A model generated the notes under the pieces. That model did not search any database, was not told the origin of the DNA, and was given only the letters and a program-made list of their open reading frames with translations. Both the position numbers and the translations under genes were made by a program. DNA of 64,000 bases from Salarias fasciatus (taxonomy: Eukaryota > Chordata > Actinopteri > Blenniiformes > Blenniidae). Each line of letters starts with the position of its first letter. Position 1 is the stretch's first letter. Below are positions 56,342 to 64,000 of the stretch, piece after piece. The DNA lies in the NCBI RefSeq assembly GCF_902148845.1, contig NW_021941230.1:3166411-3230410 (forward strand). The letters are read 5' to 3'.

Positions 56342-57122
56342 TGGGGCTGGGGGATATAGCAAAACAATTAAATATCGATTTTTTTTTGCTTGAAATCCGA
56401 TTAACGATTTTAATCAATTTTTTTCTGTTTAAAGAAACACATTTACACATTTTTCAAAAAATAGGATATTTTATTGAATGCCAAAACGTCAGCATTTAAC
56501 TGTGTAGGCAATATAGTTATTCCTGAGGTAATTTTAACAAGAGCACTTGCATGGGCTCTGCATTGAAATAAATAAAAAGAAAACTGGAGAAAAAAACAAA
56601 AAAATCCCACATACTAGATCAAATTTAAATGGGTTCAAATCCGACACAGATCAAAGTTTAAGCACCGACAAAACACGCAATTTAAGTTTCATTTTCACTT
56701 TTATCATATTTACGCTCTTTATTTCATTTTGTACCTTATATCAGCCTTTTCCTTTTTATTTTTCTGATAATTCGGCCGAGTGCATTATGGCAGAAGATGA
56801 GGAACGGACCGTGTTTCACCGTTAAAAGCGCCGCGCTGTGAGATTCTCGTGGCGCCGGTAGAGATACGATCGGCGGGGGAGAGCGTGCATTCTCCGGCTG
56901 GGGACTCTTCTCTAACTCTTCTCATTTGTAAGAGAATGTTGACTGTAGTCTGTGCTACAGCGCCAGTCCTCCTGGTGGTGACTGTCTGTATTACACACGT
57001 CCAGTAAAAATGGCGGAGGGACAGAAAAAATGAAACTTGATGTTTCGATTTAATATTTTTCACATCGATTGAAAATATAAAATCTAATTAATCAAATGAA
57101 TTCGATATATCGCCCAGCCCTA
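56342..57122. mobile_element. non-autonomous hAT element
   Basis: The ends are TGGGGCTGGGGGATATAG (first A changed) and, reversed, TAGGGCTGGGCGATATATCG. Perfect 8 bp target duplication CTATCAGC at 56334-56341 and 57123-57130. AT-rich interior without transposase. The paralogous locus at about 58583 (TTACCAGCTGTTTGAC) is the empty site. Confidence 0.88.
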
Positions 57123-57199
57123 CTATCAGCTGTTTGACTCAGAGGCTGCTCAGTGCACACACACTTTACACTGACTTTATTATGTGTGTCAACTGTCTT

Positions 57200-57688
57200 T
57201 GTTTGGTCTGGATCTGTTCCAGTAGCAACAGCAGGCGTTAGCTTCTCTGGGTGGAAACGGCTAACGTGGTTTCTCAGATTGGTGGTGTCTCAATGGTGTT
57301 TGATATCGTACACACAGCGTGTGTGTTGTCAATTTCTTGCTTTCCAACGAGTTCATAAAATCCGTATTGAGTCCAGATGTCTGCTTTCAACACACCAGGA
57401 GTGTTTTTTATCGGCTGCTCTCGATTCCTGCCGCTCTCCTCCATGTTACATTTTATGTTGCTGTCGCCTTTTGCAGTAATTTGTCCCTTCAGGGTTACCG
57501 TCCGCTGTGGTAAAGCAGGTGTTGTTGTGATGGAGCTCGCTATCTGCCTGTGTCTATGGAATAAATACGAGGCCTGCCGAACGCAACGTCGATAATAATA
57601 ACTAATTATGTCCGTCACTGCATCGATGCAGAATCGTTCATGTCTGCATCGCGATGCATCGGAAAAATGATTGTTTTTAACATCCCTA
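57200..57688. mobile_element. hAT-type right end fragment
   Basis: Ends TTTTTAACATCCCTA at 57688, preceded by GCATCGATGCAGAATCG and CGATGCATCGG. This is a typical end of hAT elements starting TAGGGATGTT. The left end was not found. Confidence 0.45.
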
Positions 57689-57689
57689 A

Positions 57690-58700
57690 TACTGGGTCAC
57701 CTCTGTAGGGGATCAGTATGACCACATCCTGATCAGAGTGCTGTCCCTTTGGCTGTTCCAGCTTCTTGGTCATCTAAATTTAAACATTAATACCATCATT
57801 CAGTATCATCATTCCCTGAAGGGACTGAATGAATTCTGTCATGTAAGAAATGACCAGGAGCTTCATGATTTATCTGATGATGAACAGCGACTCTATGGGT
57901 AGATGAAACAAAGGCAGCGTCACACTGTTGATGGAGAACGGTGCTTTGTTCATCTGTTTAGAGTGTAGAGACTCCACTGGCAGCACTGGCTGATGGTGGA
58001 GGAGAGGATCTTCATCCTTGAGAACTTCCAGTAGCAGCCCTGTCTCCACAAAATGACATTCAGAGACAACTAAACTGCTTTCTCAAATACGTTGCTCAGA
58101 GGAACAACTCTCAAGGCGTGGCCTCCCTCCTCTCAGAGCGAATACAGCTACTATGTTTGAACTCCAGGACCAGTCCCAGAGTTGTGGTGCTGCTCCACAT
58201 CCCCACCCTCCTCCTCTGCTCTGCAGCCTCCACCACTACTGATGGAGGTGATGGAGGTGGTTCAGGATTCTTCTCAGAGACATTGAGCAGTGATGAAATG
58301 TGGACAGATCAGTGACACTCTCAGAAATAACTCATTGATCATGACCGTTTCCAGTTCTCCTCACTTTCCTCTGTATTGACAGAATCTACTGAGGCTGGAT
58401 GTTTCACATTATCAGCTGATCTTTAGTCACCATGATGATCAGGAAGGATCTGTTACATATTTACACTCTATGTTTAGAAGAATACTGTATTTTCAGTGTT
58501 CTCTACAGAGTTGATCAGTGTTGGTCAGTGACTGGACTCAGACATTACTGACAGTAAATCAACATCTTCACATTACCAGCTGTTTGACTCAGAGGCTGAT
58601 CATTGGACACACTTTACACTGGCATGACTCTGATGGTGGCATTGAAAGTGTTCTAACTTGTTCAGCCGTGTGTTTTCATGTCACCATAACGTACAGCTGT
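57690..58700. other. gap with second copy of the local duplication
   Basis: 58290-58610 repeats 56040-56341 plus 57131-57180 (see there). The rest has no recognised feature. Confidence 0.5.
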
Positions 58701-58703
58701 TCA

Positions 58704-59330
58704 CTAGGGCATTAACGACTTTAGTTTTTTTCAAGTCGACTTGTCCGTCAGTAATGTCGAAGTCGAGTCGACGAGTCGTGATGACGTCGTCACATTGACA
58801 AGGGGAACAACACAGACACACAGCCGCCCCCGCGATTCAGAAACAGAGAAAAAGGCTAAACAAATTCTAATACTAAATGATAATATATTGACAATGTACG
58901 TGCTTCATTTTTTATAAACAACCTGTAATAAAGGAGCAGATAGACAGTCTGGCGTGCCGGAAAAGCTTCTCGAGGATGTGTGGATCAGTGTGCCTGCATG
59001 GAATGTGCACAGCTGAGCCCAGTAATGTAGTATGGGAGAAACCACCTGCGCATCGGTGGTGCACCAATGCGAGCAAGACACAAGCATCAACAGTCCTTCT
59101 GACATTTTAAGCCGAACAAAACAAAGGCTGACATCCTGAGTCTCTTTTAAATTTAACTGCACAACATGAAGTGCAATTAAAGCGGCAGCCGAGATGCGCG
59201 CCATGGGTGTCCACCTCACGTTTGAAAAAAAAAAAGGTTGTCGTGTTAATGAAATAAAAAATGAAATTAAAGCCGCAAGCGGCATTGGGCGGGACCGAGC
59301 CTCTGCTGGTCCGCGACTGAGACCTCCACC
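58704..59330. mobile_element. hAT-like left end and unknown repeat
   Basis: 58704 onward reads TAGGGCATTAACGACTTTAG and then GTCGAGTCGACGAGTCG palindromes, a hAT-like end; no right end found. 59268-59330 (AAATTAAAGCCGCAAGCGGC ATTGGGCGGG) resembles a common teleost repeat that I cannot name. The Tc1 element follows. Confidence 0.4.
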
Positions 59331-59336
59331 CACTTA

Positions 59337-60954
59337 CAATGGGGGAAATAAGTATTGAACGCATTAACTGTTTTGTCATTACATTTATTTCCAAAGATGC
59401 AATTCATGTGACATTTCTTCCAGACACTGGTATTAACTCAAATAATCCACACATGAAAAGAAATCACAACATTCAAATCCATAAATAGTGATTATGTGGA
59501 ATTAAGTGCAATAACACAGGAAAAAAGTATTGAACACACCATGGGAAAGCTGTATAGTTTGTCAAGGAAAGGCACCATACCATCTCACACCTGAAAGTAA
59601 TTAGTCTTTGTACTTCCTATAAGTGCAAACCAACATCAGCTGGGTTAGTGCTAATTGATGGCCCTATAAACAGGTTGTTTTTTCACCAAGTAGTCAAACA
59701 AGACACATCTCATGATGGGTAAAAGCAAGGAGCTCTCTCAAGACCTTCGCAGCCTGATTGTTGCTCAGCATCAGAATGGAACTGGTTACAGACTTATCTC
59801 AAAGAATCTGAGTATTCCAGTAAGCACCGTTGGGGCCATTATCCGCAAGTGGAAGAAGCATCACCTTATCATCAACAGGCCGCGCACAGGAGCTCCTCGC
59901 AAGATTTCTGACCAGGGAGTCAGAAAGATGGTCAGAAGAGTTCTCAAAGAGCCAAGGACCACCCGGAAAGCACTCCAGCAAGACATGGAGGCAGCAGGTA
60001 CAAGTGTTACAGAGAAAACGATAGGCAATGCACTCCACCGCCATGGCCTCTATGGACGCTCAGCCCGCAAGACTCCGTTCCTCAAAAAAAGGCATGTTGA
60101 AGCTCGTCTAAAGTTTGCTAAACAGCATCTGGATAAGCCTGTGGAATACTGGGAGAATGTTGTCTGGTCAGATGAGACCAAAATTGAACTTTTTGGCTGT
60201 CATACTACACACCATGTTTGGAGGAGAAATGGCACTGCACATCACCCAAATAACACTATACCAACAGTGAAGTTTGGTGGTGGAAACATCATGGCATGGG
60301 GTTGTTTCTCATCTCGTGGTACTGGCAGACTTCATATAATTGAAGGAGCAATGAATGGAAACATCTATCGGCAAATTCTTGAGATGAACCTCCTGCCATC
60401 CACCAGGATGATGAAGATGAGACGGGGCTGGACCTTTCAACAGGACAACGATCCGAAGCACACGGCAAAGTTGACTCTCGAATGGTTTAAAAAAAAGAAA
60501 ATCAATGCGTTAGAATGGCCCAGTCAATCACCTGACTTAAATCCGATCGAACATTTGTGGAAAGAACTAAAGATAAGGGTTCACCAGAGGGCACCAAAGA
60601 ATATTCAGGATTTGAAGACAATCTGTGCGGAGGAATGGGCAAAAATCACACCTGAGCAGTGTGGGCGATTAGTTCATACATACAACAAGCGTCTGGAAGC
60701 AGTCATTGCAAACAAAGGCTTCTCCACAAAGTATTAAACGAGTCTCAGATAGTGTGTTCAATACTTTTTTCCTGTGTTATTGCACTTAATTCCACATAAT
60801 CACTATTTATGGATTTGAATGTTGTGATTTCTTTTCATGTGTGGATTATTTGAGTTAATACCAGTGTCTGGAAGAAATGTCACATGAATTGCATCTTTGG
60901 AAATAAATGTAATGACAAAACAGTTAATGCGTTCAATACTTATTTCCCCCATTG
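59337..60954 (+). mobile_element. complete Tc1-family transposon
   Basis: 1618 bp, flanked by TA on both sides (59335-59336, 60955-60956). TIRs are 203 bp, perfect by eye (59337-59539 and 60752-60954), starting CAATGGGGGAAATAAGTATT and ending TTGAACACAC. Each TIR carries near its outer and inner end the related motif AGTATTGAAC, as expected for the two transposase-binding sites of IR/DR-type Tc1 elements. The gene between is open. It may be a recent, potentially autonomous insertion. Confidence 0.95.
59712..60737 (+). CDS. Tc1-family transposase, 341 aa, intact
   Basis: Cuts out and reinserts the element at TA sites in the nucleus. Residues 1-110: two helix-turn-helix (paired-like) domains ([36 protein letters not shown]) with the linker [11 protein letters not shown] that serves as an AT-hook/nuclear signal. 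Catalytic triad DD34E: D154 in [14 protein letters not shown]245 in [12 protein letters not shown]280 in [15 protein letters not shown]. The glycine-rich box [15 protein letters not shown] lies at 186-200. Length is the usual 340 aa. MM at the start: the second ATG (59715) could serve equally. No stop or frameshift. The gene lies wholly within the TIRs, with no separate promoter recognised. Confidence 0.95.
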   Translation: MMGKSKELSQDLRSLIVAQHQNGTGYRLISKNLSIPVSTVGAIIRKWKKHHLIINRPRTGAPRKISDQGVRKMVRRVLKEPRTTRKALQQDMEAAGTSVTEKTIGNALHRHGLYGRSARKTPFLKKRHVEARLKFAKQHLDKPVEYWENVVWSDETKIELFGCHTTHHVWRRNGTAHHPNNTIPTVKFGGGNIMAWGCFSSRGTGRLHIIEGAMNGNIYRQILEMNLLPSTRMMKMRRGWTFQQDNDPKHTAKLTLEWFKKKKINALEWPSQSPDLNPIEHLWKELKIRVHQRAPKNIQDLKTICAEEWAKITPEQCGRLVHTYNKRLEAVIANKGFSTKY

Positions 60955-60956
60955 TA

Positions 60957-62890
60957 AATTCAGATTTGAGGAGCACCAAGATTAATAGTAAGTCAGTCTC
61001 TATTGATGGAATTCTTGAATGTCTATCAGTTGAAATTGAATTAAAAAGGTCAAAGAAGGTTCTACTTAGCTGTCTGTACAGGACACCTGGATCGTGTCTC
61101 GACACCTTCATCCAAGACGCAGAACACTTGTTCAGCAATATAAAGAAGCACCATGTTTTATGTGGTGACTTGAATGTAAACCTTTTGAATCCTCAAAGAA
61201 GCCTAAAAATTACAGATTTTATCACATTAATGTACAGTCATAACCTTTTTCCGCTCATCACAAACCAACAAGAATAACTACAAACTCAGCCACATTAATT
61301 GACAATATTTTCACAAATCAGATGAGCAATGAAATCACATCAGGACTACCTATAAACGATATAAGTGACCATCTACCTGTCTTCGCCATCTTTCATAATT
61401 TCATGCAAAAGGACAAAATACCTGTAACCACTCAGTATAAACCTATTAGACATACAACCCCGGAGGCTATGGCTGCCTTCAAAACAGACCTTTATGCACA
61501 GACCTGGGAGGATGTTTATGCCTCTGTAGATCCAGACAGGGCCTATGAAGCCTTTTTAAACACGCTCTTGATGATATATAACAAACACTGTCCTATCAGA
61601 AAGCAACCTATCACACACACACATCTAGACAGGGAAAACCATGGATTACAAGGGGGATAGTAAAAGCCTGTAATAAGAAAACATATCTTTATAGAATGTA
61701 CATGAAACAGAACGAAAGAAACTGAACTTCGATACAAAACATATAAGAACAAATTATTAAAAATTATGAAATGTAATAAAAGATTATATTATTGTAACAA
61801 GTTAGAACAACACAAGAATAACATTAAAGGAATGAGGGAAGTGTTAAATGGAATAATCAGGAAGGGAATCACAAAACAAGGATACCCAAAGTTTTTTACT
61901 GAGGGAAATCAAATTATCAACAAGCCTGAGGAAATTGCAAATTCTTTGAATAATTACTTCGTGACTGTTGGAACCAACTCAGCCAAAGGAATTGTTCTAC
62001 TACCTAACACTACTGGAATTGATGACAAAATAATCCCAAACAATGGAAAATCTTTCTTTATCACTGGTGTACACGAAAATGAAATGATTGAAATTGTTAC
62101 CTCTTTCAAAAATAAGTGGTCCACAGACAACAACGATATTGATATAACTATGGTAAAAGAAATTATTAATCATATAGTTGCTCCTTTCACATATATCTGT
62201 AACCAAAGTCTCTTAACTGGCATCTTTCCAACTAAAATGAAAATAGCCAAAATTATACCAATTTTCAAAACTGGTGACAAACATCAATTCAATAACTATC
62301 GACCAATTGCTCTACTACCACAGCTTTCAAAAATAATTGAAAAATTATTTGTTAAAAGACTTGACCATTTTCTTGACAAATATCAACTTTTATGTGAGCA
62401 GCAGTATGGGTTCAGGACAAACAGGTCAACATCAATGGCTGTGATGGATCAAGTGGAGAATCTAACCACAGCAATCGACCAAAAAAAATATTCAGTTGGC
62501 ATTTTTATAGATCTAAGTAAGGCATTTGACACGATTGACCATTCAATACTACTGAAGAAATTAGAACGATATGGGATCAGGGGGGTTGTTCATGATTGGA
62601 TTAAAAGTTACTTATCAGAAAGAGAACAATACGTACAACTAGATAATATAACCTCAGTTAAAAGCCCTGTTACTTATAGAATACCCCAGGGATCAGTACT
62701 GGGACCTAAGTTATTTATCCTTTATATAAATGACATCAGCTATGTCCTAAAGAATATTAATTGTATTTTATTTGCCAATGACACCAGCTTGTATTGCTCT
62801 GGGCATGACCTCGATAGTCTTTTGCATACTGCTGAAAGGAACTTGACATTTTGAAAAAAATAAATTATCGATAAATGTGAACAAAACTAA
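60957..62890 (+). pseudogene. LINE (Jockey/L2-group) endonuclease and reverse transcriptase, broken
   Basis: Directly follows the Tc1. Piece 1 (60957-61277): ELKRSKKVLLSCLYRTPGS and HVLCGDLNVNLL of the endonuclease. Piece 2 (61290-61660): LIDNIFTNQ and ISDHLPVFAIF, the endonuclease end (SDH). Piece 3 (61766-62854, 362 aa): reverse transcriptase with FNNYRPIALLPQLSKIIEKL, QYGFRTNRSTSMAVMDQVEN, IFIDLSKAFDTIDHSIL and IPQGSVLGPKLFILYIND. The catalytic FADD box reads FANDTSLY (62769 on), so the second catalytic Asp pair is changed. The text stops at 62854 and decays into a T run; the thumb and 3' end are lost. Family name is not certain. Confidence 0.85.
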
Positions 62891-62939
62891 ATACATAATT
62901 TTTTTTTTTTTTTTTTCCCTTGTCCTGTTCGGTAGCTGG

Positions 62940-63160
62940 GGCGTGCAATATTGTATGATTGTAGCCTTTTACTATCCGAACAGATTTTAATATTAGCAGC
63001 AGGAGGAGACTGAGTCTCCTCCTGCTGCTGCCTTTATTTAAAGCTGGCATCCGGCATGGCTACCGGACAGGACCGGGACGGAAATGCTCAGAGAGCAGGG
63101 ACAGAAAGAGAGAAAGATAAAGAGAGGGAGAACGGAAGGGGGGGGGGGGGGGGGGGGGGG
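62940..63160 (+). repeat. repeat shared with 35222-35440
   Basis: GGCATCCGGCATGGCTACCG, GACAGGACCGGGACGG, GCTCAGAGAGCAGGG, an AGAGA-rich part and a G run (63138-63160) occur in the same order on the minus strand at 35.2-35.4 kb. Confidence 0.6.
62995..63029 (+). other. perfect 17 bp hairpin
   Basis: AGCAGCAGGAGGAGACT, one G, then AGTCTCCTCCTGCTGCT. The matching repeat at about 35.37 kb has only a short GGAGATTCGATCTCC stem. Confidence 0.9.
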
Positions 63161-64000
63161 GCACAACCTATGTACAAAGTCACAATACAAAAGTGTTGTC
63201 GACGCACCACACGCAACCTAGAACAATCCCAAACCCCTAATCTAGACAACACCAAAACAGAGCCGACAACCAACACAGAAAATTACAGAACCATACATAC
63301 ATTTTTTTTTTCCTCTTTTTTTCCAAACCATATTAGTGAACAGACCAGGCCACAAAAATAAAAGGAGGTGTAGGGGAGGAGGGAAATGCAAGGACACCAC
63401 AAACCGTATTTTTTTTTTTTTTTTGAATATAGCTAGTCGTAACTAGTAGTAAACTCGGGGCGTGCATCAAGAGAGGTCAGCTACAGATCACCATTAATCT
63501 AACCACCACAAGAAGACAAGGTAACCCAGTATGTAAAGAGTGATTAAAGATCAACGTGATCATGTGAATATGATGGTGACAGTGATGGTGATAGTGATCA
63601 TGCATATATGACCTCTGACCTCTGAGAAGGCCAGAAGCAGGCCAGAGAGGCCCTCAGAGCCCAGACAGCCGGCGGACATCACAGAGCCCGGATCCAAGCC
63701 GCCCCCCAGGCAGACGCCCACGCTCCAGTCCAGAAACGGGGCAGAGGAAAGCCCCGGCCGGGGACCCCGGCAGTCCCGGGGCCCGGGCCCCGCGGAGCCA
63801 CGACCGGCAGGAGCCGGTCCACCCCGGGCGCCGGACGCCCGGGGCGGGCAGGGCCGAGAGCCCAAGGCCCAAGAGCCCAGGAGCCAACCCCCCACCCAGG
63901 CGAAGGGCTATGACCCACCCGGGAGAACCAGCCCACACGGGCGGCTACCCACCCCGGGCCAGTACACCCCCCAGCGCTCCGGCCACGCACCCCGAGATCC
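63161..64000. repeat. GC-rich dispersed repeat at window end
   Basis: 63640-64000 is very GC-rich, with GGACCCCGGCAGTCCCGGGG, GCCGGTCCACCCCGGGCGC and similar runs, following GATGGTGACAGTGATGGTGA. I remember this type as a high-copy teleost repeat, probably a LINE 5' region, but cannot name it. No believable protein. It continues beyond the window. Confidence 0.5.

Noticed and set aside
58905-59333. 142-codon minus-strand frame
   Set aside because: Crosses two unrelated repeat pieces and has no recognisable motif.
63560-63990. Overlapping proline/glycine-rich frames at the window end
   Set aside because: GC-rich repeat; three overlapping open frames on one strand reflect base composition.

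Overview
This window looks like a repeat-rich intergenic stretch of a teleost fish chromosome. The evidence is a mix of hAT, Tc1/mariner, CACTA and PIF-like DNA transposons, L2/L1-type LINE pieces, tRNA genes in a repeated cluster, long microsatellites and interrupted genes with GT-AG introns. I see no complete single-copy housekeeping gene. The only long intact coding units are a Tc1 transposase (341 aa) and one copy of an 11-exon gene that I read as a tyrosine-recombinase-like (YR) protein.

Layout: 0-1.6 kb is the 3' end of a broken ZMYM1-type hAT transposon. About 1.86-10.94 kb and 39.64-48.69 kb are two arms of a large inverted duplication, each with the same tRNA series (Ala-AGC, Lys-TTT, Pro-AGG or CGG, Ala-CGC). 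They differ by later insertions and deletions: a nested pair of TIR elements and a 5-copy minisatellite in the left arm, and a 1.5 kb TIR element, a TATC array and a GT array in the right arm. A third partial unit (Pro pseudogene plus Lys tRNA) lies at 32.9-34.7 kb. A reverse-oriented 28S rRNA fragment sits 27 bp beyond the inner end of the left arm.

12.9-17.1 kb (minus) and 21.5-25.6 kb (plus) are two inverted copies of one element. Each has about 180 bp terminal inverted repeats, a TATA promoter at the inner edge of the 5' TIR, the YR-like gene (zinc-finger-like N terminus, then a recombinase fold with R, K, RR and H positions) and, after its stop, the remnant of a KMT5A-like SET domain. 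A smaller inverted repeat (18.87-19.35 and 20.47-20.95 kb) lies between them. This is my best candidate for a poorly described system.

25.7-26.7 kb is a CACTA transposase remnant, with a small unrecognised spliced gene at 29.4-30.3 kb. 34.6-37.7 kb has L2 and L1 LINE pieces and a tandem array grown from TCTA repeats. 48.8-57.7 kb has a ZBED-type hAT pseudogene, several TIR elements with clear target duplications, an internally deleted mariner, a 220 bp GA array and minus-strand exons of an unrecognised host gene. 59.3-64.0 kb has the intact Tc1 element, a LINE with a damaged reverse transcriptase and a GC-rich repeat at the window end.

All assignments come from reading the sequence and remembered family features. 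No search was run.
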